Shown: positions 26,147 through 35,103 of the stretch, one piece after another
How positions within the stretch are numbered: position 1 is the first letter of the stretch
How the letters are laid out: each line of letters opens with the position of its first letter
Assembly: GCA_043764095.1 (NCBI GenBank)
Contig: JAYUKX010000081.1
Coordinates: forward strand, 74,839-138,838
Direction: 5' to 3'
DNA length: 64,000 bases
From: M3007 sp043764095
GTDB lineage: Bacteria > Bacteroidota > Bacteroidia > Chitinophagales > Saprospiraceae
Translations under genes and position numbers: made by a program
Notes under the pieces: generated by a model
Seen by the model: only the letters and a program-made list of their open reading frames with translations
What the model was told of the DNA's origin: nothing
Databases searched by the model: none

Positions 26147-27397
26147 ATGGCAGTTATTGAACTTAAAATACCCAACCTCGGAGAATCAATCAGTAGTGTT
26201 ACTTTCTCCAAATGGCTCAAACCCAACGGCTCTATCGTAGCACTTGATGAACCACTTTGTGAAATCGAAACAGAAAAAGCCAACCAAGAGATCTCGGCTG
26301 ATAAGCCCGGTAAACTTACTTGGGTGGCGAAAGAAGGGGAAGACCTCGATATTGGAGCAATTTTTGCCAGTATTGACACCGATGCTGTAGGCACAACTGC
26401 TTCAGCACCTGCTGAAACACAACCTGTTGCTCCGACACCCGTAACAACAGCACCAGCAAAAACCGAAAATTACGCAACCGGTTTTCCTTCCCCAGCGGCC
26501 GCTAAAATACTCACAGAGGCTGGAGTACCTGCTTCGTCGGTACAAGGTAGCGGCAAAGACGGTAGGATCACAAAGGACGATGCTCAAAAAGCCGCCTCCG
26601 CACCACCACCACCAGCAACTCCCGTAGCAGCACCTGTGGCTACAACACCTGCGCCCGCACCTGTTACGATACCCGTAAAATCAAACGTATCTTTTTCTCG
26701 CGACGAAACACGTCAGAAAATGAGTAGGATGCGCCGTACCATCGCTAAGCGTCTGGTGAGTGCAAAAAACAATACTGCCATGCTTACTACTTTTAATGAA
26801 GTAGATATGAGCGCAGTAATGGCGTTGAGGGAAAAGTACCAAGAGGCATTTGTCAAAAAATATGGTATCAAATTGGGCTTCATGTCTATTTTTGCCAAAG
26901 CATGCGCCAAAGCACTGCTTGAACTACCCGACGTAAATGCCTCAATTGATGGAGAAGATGTGATTTACCACAATTATGTCGATATCAGTATTGCTATTAG
27001 CACCCCAACAGGCTTGGTTGTGCCGCCTTTGCGCAATGTAGAAAGTCTTAATTTTGCGGGTGTAGAATTAGCGATCAAGGAATTATCTACAAAAGCAAGG
27101 GATGGGCGTTTGTCGATGGAAGAAATGACTGGAGGGACATTTACCATTACCAACGGCGGTATTTTTGGAAGTTTGATGAGTACCCCAATAATAAATGAGC
27201 CTCAGAGTGCCATATTAGGTATGCACGCCATTAAAGAAAGGCCAATTGTTGTTGACGGCCAAATTGTTATCCGCCCAATGATGTACTTGGCATTAAGTTA
27301 CGACCATCGCATTATTGATGGTTCTACATCAGTTACCTTCTTGGTAAAAGTGAAAAATTTGATTGAAGATCCAACTACGTTATTATTAGATTTATAA
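26147..27397 (+). CDS. sucB: 2-oxoglutarate dehydrogenase E2 (dihydrolipoyl succinyltransferase)
   Basis: 416-residue E2 subunit of the TCA-cycle 2-oxoglutarate dehydrogenase complex. One lipoyl domain (residues 1-78, lipoylated Lys44 in ETEKAN) comes first. A Pro/Ala linker, the E3/E1-binding domain (SPAAAKILTEAGVPASSVQGSG at about 108-145), a second Ala/Pro linker and the catalytic domain follow. SYDHRIIDG carries the active-site His387. Specificity for succinyl transfer is inferred from its similarity to OdhB. sucA is not adjacent. The start at 26147 is fixed by the lipoyl fold; upstream ATG at 26099 is not supported. Confidence 0.94.
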   Translation: MAVIELKIPNLGESISSVTFSKWLKPNGSIVALDEPLCEIETEKANQEISADKPGKLTWVAKEGEDLDIGAIFASIDTDAVGTTASAPAETQPVAPTPVTTAPAKTENYATGFPSPAAAKILTEAGVPASSVQGSGKDGRITKDDAQKAASAPPPPATPVAAPVATTPAPAPVTIPVKSNVSFSRDETRQKMSRMRRTIAKRLVSAKNNTAMLTTFNEVDMSAVMALREKYQEAFVKKYGIKLGFMSIFAKACAKALLELPDVNASIDGEDVIYHNYVDISIAISTPTGLVVPPLRNVESLNFAGVELAIKELSTKARDGRLSMEEMTGGTFTITNGGIFGSLMSTPIINEPQSAILGMHAIKERPIVVDGQIVIRPMMYLALSYDHRIIDGSTSVTFLVKVKNLIEDPTTLLLDL

Positions 27398-27423
27398 TTA
27401 ATATTAAATAATAATTTACAAAC

Positions 27424-27460
27424 AAAGCCCCTCCACAAACATAAGATGTGGAGGGGCTTT
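27424..27460. terminator. Bidirectional terminator between sucB and pfkA
   Basis: AAAGCCCCTCCACA (27424-27437) with its perfect complement (27447-27460), loop 9, flanked by A/T runs on both sides. Confidence 0.88.
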
Positions 27461-27489
27461 ATTATTTAAAATTTACAGAAAACAGGTCA

Positions 27490-28479
27490 TTATTGCGCTA
27501 AAATGTGTGCCATGCGCAGCATTTCCTTGTTTAATGTTTTACTTTTGGTAATAGCATTGTGGAATGAGGTGTATTCCACATTGTTATTTTTAAGCCCTAA
27601 AGTAATGCCTGATTTACCACTTAATAGTGCTTCTACGGCATTGAACCCAAGGACGCTGGCAAGTACCCGATCCAGTGTAGAAGGCGAGCCTCCGCGTTGA
27701 AGGTGACCTATGACAGTGACTTTAATATCGTCATAAATATCAATATTTTCCTCTACCATCTTAGCAATATCATATACTGTTCCTAATTTATTGCCTTCGG
27801 CTACGATTACAATACTAAATAGTTTGGAACGCTTAGCACCTCTTCTGAGCAATTTTACAAGATCTTCTATCGTAGTATCTTCTTCTGGAATAAGTACACC
27901 ACCAGCACCACCAGCAATAGCCGTATGTAGGGCGATAAATCCAGAATGCCGACCCATAACTTCTACAAAAAAGAGGCGGTTATGCGAATCGGCAGTATCC
28001 CTAATTTTATCCACGGCTTGCACCGCAGTATTAAGTGCTGTATCAAATCCAATCGTAAAATCAGTACCATATAGATCATTATCAATTGTACCAGGTACAC
28101 CAACAATTTTAATATCTGGGTATTCTTCTATGAATTTTTGCGCACCAGTAAAAGTACCATTGCCGCCAATGACAACTAGTCCGTCAATATCATTGTCAAT
28201 AATATTTTCGTAGGCTTTTTTCCTACCCTCTACGGTCATAAAGCGCTGACTACGAGCAGTTTTAAGGATCGTTCCGCCCCTATGAATGATATTACTCACA
28301 TCGCTGGTTTCCAAACGCTTAAAATCGCCGTTGATCATGCCTTCGTAACCGCGCATAATACCATAGATATGCAAGTCATTATTGAACGCATTTCTAACTA
28401 CTGCACGTACCGCCGCATTCATACCAGGAGCATCTCCCCCAGAGGTGAGTACAGCAATTCTTTTTATATCTTTTTTCAT
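27490..28479 (-). CDS. pfkA: ATP-dependent 6-phosphofructokinase
   Basis: 329-residue PfkA of glycolysis. TSGGDAPGMNAAVRAVVR is the ATP-binding start. GTIDND includes the catalytic Asp133. MGRHSG and EGG-type effector residues are present. The loop that reads GGDGS in E. coli reads GGNGTF here (Asn107 for the metal-binding Asp, Gly108 kept). Gly in this place argues for ATP rather than PPi. It is the second gene of an operon, 9 bp after a BadF-type sugar kinase. Confidence 0.95.
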   Translation of the reverse strand: MKKDIKRIAVLTSGGDAPGMNAAVRAVVRNAFNNDLHIYGIMRGYEGMINGDFKRLETSDVSNIIHRGGTILKTARSQRFMTVEGRKKAYENIIDNDIDGLVVIGGNGTFTGAQKFIEEYPDIKIVGVPGTIDNDLYGTDFTIGFDTALNTAVQAVDKIRDTADSHNRLFFVEVMGRHSGFIALHTAIAGGAGGVLIPEEDTTIEDLVKLLRRGAKRSKLFSIVIVAEGNKLGTVYDIAKMVEENIDIYDDIKVTVIGHLQRGGSPSTLDRVLASVLGFNAVEALLSGKSGITLGLKNNNVEYTSFHNAITKSKTLNKEMLRMAHILAQ

Positions 28480-28488
28480 AATTGTCTG

Positions 28489-29334
28489 TTAATCAAGGTT
28501 TTTGGTGTGGAATTCAGCAAGTGGATAAATAGGTTTACGAACAACATTGCCCAGTTTTAATTTTCTTTCGTCCATACATTTCTGTAATATTTCTTGAAAA
28601 TGATAGGCAATTGAGCCCACAAAATGAACAGGAACAGACTGCGCACCTGAGTATTTGAGTACATGGCGGTCAAGGAATTCTCCTAAAGAAGCCGCTACCA
28701 GTGATTTTGTATAGGGGTGATCAATATGTTGTCCCAAAAAAGTAGTAAAGGTGGCCAAATAAGAATTGGCACCTTTTTCATAAGCACGATCCTTAATGGC
28801 GTGTTCTCCTTCTGGGTGCGCCTCATTAAACGCATTATTTAGATCAGTTGGTAATTCGCGATAAAACCAAGCCCTGAGCAAAGCCTTGCCGAGGTGTGTT
28901 CCACTGCCTTCATCACCTAGGAGCCAGCCTAGAGAGGGCACATTGTCAACAATTTTTTTACCATCATAATAGCAAGAGTTGGATCCTGTACCCAGAATAC
29001 AGGCGATACCAGCCGAATGCCCACAAACCGATCTTGCGGCACCCAACAAATCATGTTCTACTTCAATTATTGAACCGGGGAAACAAGCACTTAAGCCATC
29101 CCTGACAATGTCTGCACGGTGTTCATCGTGTACACCAGTTCCGTAAAACCAAATATGAGTAACTTGGCTAGCATCCAACTTTGGCAAAAGTTGCTCTTTT
29201 ACAATAGCACCTATTTCTTCAGAGGTATGAAAAAAGGGACTAAAACCTACTGTATTTTCTAATTGATGGTTTCGTTCGCCATGGACTAAAAGCCAATCAC
29301 ATTTGGTCGAACCGCAATCCGCTACTATTGTCAT
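28489..29334 (-). CDS. BadF/BadG-type N-acetylglucosamine kinase-like ATPase
   Basis: 281 residues with the ASKHA fold. MTIVADCGSTKCDWLLV is the phosphate-1 loop, ILGTGSNSCYYDG the phosphate-2 loop, and GDEGSGTHLGKALLRAW is the conserved BadF/NAGK block. The family includes eukaryotic N-acetylglucosamine kinase and many Bacteroidota sugar kinases. The substrate is inferred (GlcNAc or another hexosamine, consistent with wall recycling). It is upstream of pfkA by 9 bp and probably transcribed with it from the TACTTTTG box at 29424. Confidence 0.8.
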   Translation of the reverse strand: MTIVADCGSTKCDWLLVHGERNHQLENTVGFSPFFHTSEEIGAIVKEQLLPKLDASQVTHIWFYGTGVHDEHRADIVRDGLSACFPGSIIEVEHDLLGAARSVCGHSAGIACILGTGSNSCYYDGKKIVDNVPSLGWLLGDEGSGTHLGKALLRAWFYRELPTDLNNAFNEAHPEGEHAIKDRAYEKGANSYLATFTTFLGQHIDHPYTKSLVAASLGEFLDRHVLKYSGAQSVPVHFVGSIAYHFQEILQKCMDERKLKLGNVVRKPIYPLAEFHTKNLD

Positions 29335-29423
29335 CGCTAAGATAAGAGTATAAAGGTTTGATAATAAATAACTTATAGATTAATTTAGCCCTCGTGTAAA
29401 AATAACACGAACTACTAAAGGTG

Positions 29424-29431
29424 CAAAAGTA
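29424..29431 (-). promoter_or_regulatory. -7 box of the sugar kinase-pfkA operon
   Basis: Minus-strand TACTTTTG about 90 bp before the ATG; the -33 element is unclear. Confidence 0.45.
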
Positions 29432-29503
29432 GATTTTATAAAGGGATTTTGGTAATAGAATATGGAGTTTATCAAAAAAAGATTATTTTTTTTTAAATAA
29501 ACT

Positions 29504-29516
29504 ATTGATATTCAAT
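29504..29516. promoter_or_regulatory. Palindrome ATTGATATTCAAT
   Basis: 13-bp palindrome in the divergent control region between the sugar kinase and GH73 genes. It resembles the sites at 30554-30570 and 53572-53586. Confidence 0.35.
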
Positions 29517-29565
29517 GATTTATTTAATTTTAAAACAATTACTAACAAAATGGTGAAAAAAAATG

Positions 29566-29597
29566 TTGCCAATTAGACACTTTTTGTTTTATCTTTG
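29566..29597 (+). promoter_or_regulatory. Promoter of the GH73 gene
   Basis: TTG (29566-29568), 21 bp, TATCTTTG (29590-29597). The transcript start is near 29604 and supports the ATG at 29631 rather than upstream starts. Confidence 0.7.
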
Positions 29598-29630
29598 CAA
29601 AAGTTTTTTATCCATCAATTCAGTTTATCT

Positions 29631-30410
29631 ATGCCACAGACTCAACAAAATTTCACAGAGTGGGCGAAAACATACAGCAGCAGAGTACATCCAGCACCAG
29701 AAAGTATTTGGCAGCGCAACGACGGTTTCCTTTGGAAAGCAGCCGTTTTGATTGGGCTTACGTATATTATTTGGGCGGATAAATTTTCATTCACCTTATT
29801 AATTGGTAGTAACGAATCCACCACTATACAAGAAGGCATTTCGACCCTCTCTTTATTTGGCACATCGGAGCAGCCAGAAAGAAGTACCCGACCAGCAAAG
29901 AAAAAGACAGCGGCAAAACTAGTCAATGAATTTATTCCTACGGCACCCGGCAGTACGAGCAGCAATAGAGACGAACGATGTAAAACTTATATACATCGGT
30001 TTTCAACTATTGCAGTAGCCGAAATGAAAAAATTTGGTATTCCAGCGAGTATCATTTTGGCGCAGGGCTTAGTAGAGAGTAATTCAGGTTCAAGTTCGTT
30101 GGCCAGCAAAGCAAACAACCATTTTGGCATTAAGTGCTTCTCCAAAAATTGCACTAAAGGTCATTGCATGAATTTTTCAGATGATAGCCATAAAGATTTC
30201 TTTGTACGCTACTCCAATGCTTGGGGCAGTTTTAGGGCACATAGTGAATTCCTAAAAAAAACAAGTCGGTACAGCCATTTATTCAAGTCACACAACGCAA
30301 CTGTTTGGGCCAAAGGACTTGAAAGAGCAGGCTACGCAACAGATAAACAGTATGCTGAAAAATTAATAGCCGTAATTGACCGATTTGATTTGGAGCAATT
30401 CGATCAATGA
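29631..30410 (+). CDS. GH73 glucosaminidase with membrane anchor
   Basis: 259 residues. A cytoplasmic tail, one membrane helix (AAVLIGLTYIIWADKFSFTLLI, about residues 37-58) and a charged linker lead to a GH73 endo-N-acetylglucosaminidase domain (about 110-255). The catalytic Glu lies in SIILAQGLVESNSGSSSLA, and NNHFGIKCF and YSNAWGSFRAHSEFL are conserved. It cleaves the glycan backbone of peptidoglycan and is probably involved in wall growth or separation. The start at 29631 is set by the promoter. Confidence 0.88.
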   Translation: MPQTQQNFTEWAKTYSSRVHPAPESIWQRNDGFLWKAAVLIGLTYIIWADKFSFTLLIGSNESTTIQEGISTLSLFGTSEQPERSTRPAKKKTAAKLVNEFIPTAPGSTSSNRDERCKTYIHRFSTIAVAEMKKFGIPASIILAQGLVESNSGSSSLASKANNHFGIKCFSKNCTKGHCMNFSDDSHKDFFVRYSNAWGSFRAHSEFLKKTSRYSHLFKSHNATVWAKGLERAGYATDKQYAEKLIAVIDRFDLEQFDQ

Positions 30411-30553
30411 ACCATAATTGAATTGGGTACAATAAAGTAAATACTGGGTCAAAACAATTTGATTTTTTTCTTTAGGCAGCGTATTGTAGAAATGATTAGA
30501 ATGTTTTTTTGTTTTTTTTATTAAAAAATATAAAACAATTAAATTCAAATAAA

Positions 30554-30570
30554 TTATTGATAATCAATAA
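30554..30570. promoter_or_regulatory. Palindrome TTATTGATAATCAATAA
   Basis: Perfect 17-bp palindrome 98 bp upstream of the regulator gene's -7 box. It may be a dimer-binding site, perhaps of the regulator itself; see findings. Confidence 0.4.
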
Positions 30571-30627
30571 CTTAAAATATTTTAAAACAGAAAAATTTCA
30601 AGACGGGAAAAAAAAACTTTAAAATAT

Positions 30628-30659
30628 TTTGTTTGTTTAAAGTTTTTGTTTTAAATTTG
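30628..30659 (+). promoter_or_regulatory. Promoter of the S24 regulator gene
   Basis: TTTTG (ending 30631), 20 bp, TAAATTTG (30652-30659), about 50 bp before the ATG. The rest of the 298-bp gap is AT-rich. Confidence 0.6.
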
Positions 30660-30708
30660 CATCGAAATTAGATGAAGAATAAATTTTGTTCACAAAAAAA
30701 TAATTGTC

Positions 30709-31437
30709 ATGATTAAAGATGATCGCATAGAGTTAAACGACCGTTTCGTGCAGGTCTTCAAAATGTTGGAAGAACAAGGCACCATCGTTAAAAACGATCG
30801 CAACGGTAAAGGCGTAGGTGATGTAGCCGAGCGTGTGCTCGGTAATAAATCCTACGGACACATTATTCGCGCTTATTTAAACGCCGATAATAAACGAGTA
30901 ATCGACTATGGCCAAGCCAAAATGTTCGCTCGTGCCTACGACATTAATGAAACTTGGATACTGTATGGTATTGGAAATCCATTCGGTTTTGAAGCACCGC
31001 AACCTGGCAATGCTTATGAAGGTATTCCTGAAAAAGGGAATATCCTTTTTACGACTATCAAAGCATTTGCAGGGAGTACACTTGGTTCAGGGAGTGATGA
31101 AGACTATTCTACGTTTTCTATCCCTGGGGTTAAAGGAAGCGGACTTGTTGCTTTTCAAATTGAAGGAAATTCAATGGATCCGGTTATTAAACACGGCGAT
31201 ATTGTTGTCTGTAAAGTAATTGATAGCGTAAATGAGATTCGCGATAACGAAATTTACGCGATTAAAAGTAGTGGAAATGTTTGGGTGAAATATGTTCAGC
31301 GTATGCACAACACAAAAGGACGTGTAAGCAGGCTTAAAATGATTTCTGCCAATTATTTCGATAACGACCCTTTTGAAGAAGACGTAAACGAAACGACTCG
31401 CTTGTACAAAGTGATTCGAAAAATTTCAAATATTTAG
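30709..31437 (+). CDS. S24-family LexA/CI-like transcriptional regulator
   Basis: 242 residues. An N-terminal DNA-binding region (about 1-90, with a helix-rich KGVGDVAERVLGNKSYGHIIRAYL and the WILYGIGNP end that Bacteroidota XRE/S24 proteins show) precedes a S24 protease-like domain. The nucleophile is Ser155 in GNSMDP and the general-base Lys is Lys194 in VWVKYVQR. A possible autocleavage pair Ala121-Gly122 lies in FAGST. It could be an SOS-type or phage-derived repressor, but no phage genes flank it. It is transcribed alone and ends at a strong terminator; autoregulation through the 30554 palindrome is possible. Confidence 0.82.
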   Translation: MIKDDRIELNDRFVQVFKMLEEQGTIVKNDRNGKGVGDVAERVLGNKSYGHIIRAYLNADNKRVIDYGQAKMFARAYDINETWILYGIGNPFGFEAPQPGNAYEGIPEKGNILFTTIKAFAGSTLGSGSDEDYSTFSIPGVKGSGLVAFQIEGNSMDPVIKHGDIVVCKVIDSVNEIRDNEIYAIKSSGNVWVKYVQRMHNTKGRVSRLKMISANYFDNDPFEEDVNETTRLYKVIRKISNI

Positions 31438-31527
31438 TAATATAGTAAAAGGTCTTTGATCTAGCTATAGTATCAATAGCCTAAAAATATATAAAGAGAA
31501 ATAAACCTGCTGTTTATTGTTTTCGTC

Positions 31528-31562
31528 GCCTCCCTGCGTTAGCCGCAGAGGAGGCTTTTTTT
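31528..31562 (+). terminator. Terminator after the S24 regulator
   Basis: GCCTCCCTGCG and CGCAGAGGAGGC pair around a short loop, followed by TTTTTTT at 31556-31562. Confidence 0.88.
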
Positions 31563-31606
31563 ATAATGCCTGTAAAATAAAAAGTAGATATACAGAGCAT
31601 TGTTCG

Positions 31607-31655
31607 TTTTTGTGCATAGATTTATAGGGACGTCATACGATTTTCATGCACAAAA
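31607..31655. repeat. Inverted repeat in a 427-bp intergenic region
   Basis: TTTTGTGCAT (31608-31617) and its perfect complement (31646-31655), 28 bases apart. Otherwise the region 31438-31864 contains the terminator at 31528 and the promoter box at 31774. No small ORF was accepted. Confidence 0.4.
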
Positions 31656-31773
31656 CCTACAGAGCCAACTTATAGAATAGTAAAAATTTGACTATTTTTA
31701 CTGATTTTTGTAAAAATTTGAAGATTCGGCACGGTATTCGCAAATGTTCTTAATATTTCTAAGTTTAAGTTAA

Positions 31774-31781
31774 TACATTTG
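31774..31781 (+). promoter_or_regulatory. -7 box of the histidine kinase operon
   Basis: TACATTTG about 84 bp upstream of the ATG at 31865; the -33 element is weak. Confidence 0.4.
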
Positions 31782-31864
31782 CGCTGACGAGCAGTATCAC
31801 ACCTAAAGTACCTAATTAACGTTTGGTGATATATTGTCCTTAAAGAGCGGTTTATAGTCCTCCC

Positions 31865-34660
31865 ATGCCTAATTTGAATAGTACATCATTAATATCAACG
31901 CATAAATCTAGTACTTTACTGGGCTTATATACGTTTTTTGCTTTTTTTGCAATTATTGCGGCAATAACAGGTTTGTCTGAATTTATTCGTAGTAGCGCCC
32001 CTTCTATTGATTTAGCCAACCTTATCAGTAATAAGCAAAACGGCCTACCTCTTTTGGCTAGTGTAGCAACTGTGCCATTTATACTATTTTTATTTTTCCA
32101 AACGATTATTCGCTGGTTACATCAATTTAATATTTTGATGCTCACAAAAGGGATTGCCCTTATTCTAGCATCTTTGGTTGGTTACCTTATTGGTATTTTT
32201 ATGCTACCCACAGAAGCCCAAGATAATTTAGCAATTACGATTGGAGGAGGGCTGATGATTGCCATCTTATTTGAAATATTCACCGATCAAGAAGAGACTG
32301 GCTTTGGTTGGGCTTTATTTGGCCTTATCGCGATAACAATGTTCTCTAGTGGTATGCTTTGGGGGCACATTAAGGAAAAGGATAGGCAAATTCGCCAGCA
32401 TTACGCTTTAAGTCTGGCCGCCGAACGAGATACGATTCACGCCGAACCTCAATTTGAGCATTTTGTTCAGGCAGTTCAATCGGATAAACAACTACCTTTT
32501 TTACTCAAAGCATGGCCAATAAAGCCCTCAGCAGATTCTATTAGAGATTATTTAAGCAAGTTGGTATTTAACAACAAGTATATTTTTAGGTATTATAGCC
32601 TTAGCATTTATGCTTTTGACAGAGCAGAATCAGTCCCATTTTTACTGGATCAAACAGAAAACCGCAGTTCGATTGAGGACATTTGGAGTAAAGCCAACAC
32701 GGTTGGCTCATCGTCGTCGTTGCGTTCAGACTATGCCCCTGATGGAGGTCATCGTTATTTGACCCGTGCCAGCCTACAACGCATGAACGATCCTAATCAT
32801 CTGGTAGAAGTATTTTGTTTTTTCAAAGAATCCTTTCCTCAACAGAGCCAAATATATGCCCAACTTTATAAGGATCAATCATTTAAAGATTTAAATCAGT
32901 TGAATCGGTATGATTTTTCAATTTCCCACAAGGAGCAATTAGTGGTTGAACAAGGTAGTATTTCCTCCGAGGCATTAAGTACACCTATATCTGCTGGAAA
33001 AAACATAGAAGTACATGCATCTGGACGAGAAGAGACCGTTGGTGGATCTGAAAATGGTCAAACGAAAGCTGTTGTTGGGCGGGAGGAAACAGGTATGTTA
33101 AAAGCCCTGTACTTGTTTGCAATCCTTTTTGCATTTGCCACCACGCCAATGCTATTAGTTGGATTCCTAGGAAGTTTCTTACCATTCAAAACCAATTTAA
33201 TTCCTTCAGCAAAAGGCTCCCTTGGTCGTCGGATACACTTCTCGTTTTTAGGATTGTTAGCCTTTGGCTTTATTGTGATTGGGGTGGTCACCTATCGCCA
33301 TTTTTCCACCACATCATTGGAAAATGAAGCACAAAAAATAGCCGAACGGGCACAATCAACCCTCACACATTTGCGCCTTTCCAACAATAATATTACAACA
33401 GATTCTATCGCAACCGTGTTAGGACCTAAGCTGGCTCAATTTGCACAAAGCCTTAATGTAGATGCAAATCTATTTGATCGAAATGGCAATATTGTCTATT
33501 CAACTCGTGAAGACTTACGAAGGATTGGTGTTTTGGCCCCCAAAATGGATAATAATGCTAAACTAAAACTAGATAAAGGAGACACTTATACCGAAGTGGC
33601 TGAAATGGCCGATAAACAACAATTTACGGTTCGTTATACCGCTTTAAAAAACCTTAAACAACAAACTATTGCCTATATAGGTCTCCCATATCGCCTTGAT
33701 TCAGACAAAACCGCCCCGGATTTGTCTGACTTTATCGGCATATTGGCGAGTATTTATACATTTTTATTATTAGCGGCGGCTGGACTTACCTATCTAATTT
33801 CTAATTCTATTACACGTCCAATTAATAATATTGCCGAAAAAATAAAGGAATTTAAACTGGAAGATAAGAACCAATCCCTAAGTTATGGAGGGGATTCGAC
33901 CGACGAAATAAGTGGTTTGGTCAATGAATACAATACAATGGTGGATAAGCTGGAAGATTCCAAGTTGAAACTCGTTAAATTGGAACGCGAATCGGCTTGG
34001 CGTGATATGGCTAGGCAAATTGCGCATGATATTAAAAATCCGTTGACTACGATGAAGTTATCGATGCAGCAATTAGAGCGTTTATCCAATGACCCTTCTC
34101 AGGCGGCAGCTTATCTCAAACGTTCTACGGGGCGATTGATCGAGCAAATTGATTCTTTAGCGCAAACAGCATCAGAATTTGCTATGTTTGCTAATCTTGA
34201 TAAAACGGCGCGATCCCCTGTCGAAATCAACCATTTAGTAGAAAGTGTTTTTGACCTGTTTATTGAACAAAAAGAAGTAGGATTAACCTTAGAGTTGCCC
34301 GACGAAAAATATATTGTAGCTGCTGATAAAAACCATTTGCTTAGAGTACTTAACAATTTGGTTATCAATGCCATACAAGCCATTCCTTCTGATCGGGAAG
34401 GTAAAGTAAAAGTAGCATTATTCCGGATTGGCGACAATGCTATTATCCGTATAAGCGATAATGGCGGTGGCATTCCACAGGAGATTAGAGATCGTGTATT
34501 TGAGCCAAATTTCACTACAAAAACCTCTGGAAGTGGCCTAGGTTTGGCTATTTGTAAAAAAATCATAGAAGCACACGAGGGCGAGATTCGATTTGAAACA
34601 AAAGATAATAAAGGCACCCAATTTTTTGTTGAATTACCCATTATTGATACAAAAGAATGA
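31865..34660 (+). CDS. NtrY-like sensor histidine kinase
   Basis: 931-residue inner-membrane kinase. The N-terminal part has several membrane helices (about 20-170), then an extracytoplasmic or linker region of about 230 residues with charged helices, another membrane segment pair (about 420-470), a periplasmic sensor segment (500-600), a membrane helix and a HAMP domain (about 630-700). The HisKA dimerisation helix carries the phospho-acceptor His721 (RQIAHDIKNPL). The ATPase has NNLVINAIQA, DNGGGIP and GSGLGLAI. The response regulator is not adjacent. The stop overlaps the next gene as ATGA. Confidence 0.9.
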   Translation: MPNLNSTSLISTHKSSTLLGLYTFFAFFAIIAAITGLSEFIRSSAPSIDLANLISNKQNGLPLLASVATVPFILFLFFQTIIRWLHQFNILMLTKGIALILASLVGYLIGIFMLPTEAQDNLAITIGGGLMIAILFEIFTDQEETGFGWALFGLIAITMFSSGMLWGHIKEKDRQIRQHYALSLAAERDTIHAEPQFEHFVQAVQSDKQLPFLLKAWPIKPSADSIRDYLSKLVFNNKYIFRYYSLSIYAFDRAESVPFLLDQTENRSSIEDIWSKANTVGSSSSLRSDYAPDGGHRYLTRASLQRMNDPNHLVEVFCFFKESFPQQSQIYAQLYKDQSFKDLNQLNRYDFSISHKEQLVVEQGSISSEALSTPISAGKNIEVHASGREETVGGSENGQTKAVVGREETGMLKALYLFAILFAFATTPMLLVGFLGSFLPFKTNLIPSAKGSLGRRIHFSFLGLLAFGFIVIGVVTYRHFSTTSLENEAQKIAERAQSTLTHLRLSNNNITTDSIATVLGPKLAQFAQSLNVDANLFDRNGNIVYSTREDLRRIGVLAPKMDNNAKLKLDKGDTYTEVAEMADKQQFTVRYTALKNLKQQTIAYIGLPYRLDSDKTAPDLSDFIGILASIYTFLLLAAAGLTYLISNSITRPINNIAEKIKEFKLEDKNQSLSYGGDSTDEISGLVNEYNTMVDKLEDSKLKLVKLERESAWRDMARQIAHDIKNPLTTMKLSMQQLERLSNDPSQAAAYLKRSTGRLIEQIDSLAQTASEFAMFANLDKTARSPVEINHLVESVFDLFIEQKEVGLTLELPDEKYIVAADKNHLLRVLNNLVINAIQAIPSDREGKVKVALFRIGDNAIIRISDNGGGIPQEIRDRVFEPNFTTKTSGSGLGLAICKKIIEAHEGEIRFETKDNKGTQFFVELPIIDTKE

Positions 34661-35100
34661 TTACTTATTTTGAAACATCAGATCCAGTAATTTTTACTGG
34701 CGACGTTGGGGGCGTTCGTATCAATCAAGATTCGCCCGTAATGCCCCCTTGCCCTCCACCAGATATTCAAATAGAGCATTGGTTGGCTTCTATTCATATC
34801 CTTCAAGAACGGCCAGCAAAACAGTTATTTTTGACACATTATGGCCAAATTAATGATAAAAAGGAACACCTTGATCAACTCTCCGTTCGGCTTTTAGATT
34901 GGGCAAATTGGATACTACCTCATTTTCAAGCGCAAACACCAATGGAAGAGATTGTGCCTCAATTTGAATTATATGTGGCACAACAACTCAAAGATGCCAA
35001 TGTTGCCGCCGAAGATATAGAGCGTTATAGTAAAGCCAATCCGGCATTTATGTCTGTTGCTGGCCTTTTACGCTATTGGAAAAAACAAACTCAAGTATAA
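34657..35100 (+). CDS. Truncated metallo-beta-lactamase-fold protein (C-terminal part only)
   Basis: 147 residues that match only the C-terminal half of Bacteroidota/other MBL-fold hydrolases of about 280 residues. The reading begins at FTGDVGGVRI (the metal-bridging Asp region). It continues with MPPCPPPDIQIEHWLASIHILQERP and LFLTHYG (last metal-binding His). The N-terminal HxHxDH zinc motif and the first His ligand are absent, and the upstream sequence is the intact kinase gene. It is translationally coupled to the kinase by an ATGA overlap and followed after 3 bp by the heptose kinase. It may be a decayed fragment or a refunctioned half-domain. Confidence 0.65.
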   Translation: MITYFETSDPVIFTGDVGGVRINQDSPVMPPCPPPDIQIEHWLASIHILQERPAKQLFLTHYGQINDKKEHLDQLSVRLLDWANWILPHFQAQTPMEEIVPQFELYVAQQLKDANVAAEDIERYSKANPAFMSVAGLLRYWKKQTQV

Positions 35101-35103
35101 ATT

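Noticed and set aside
30709..31437. Prophage repressor
   Set aside because: The regulator has no integrase, Cro, structural or lysis genes around it; neighbours are metabolic.
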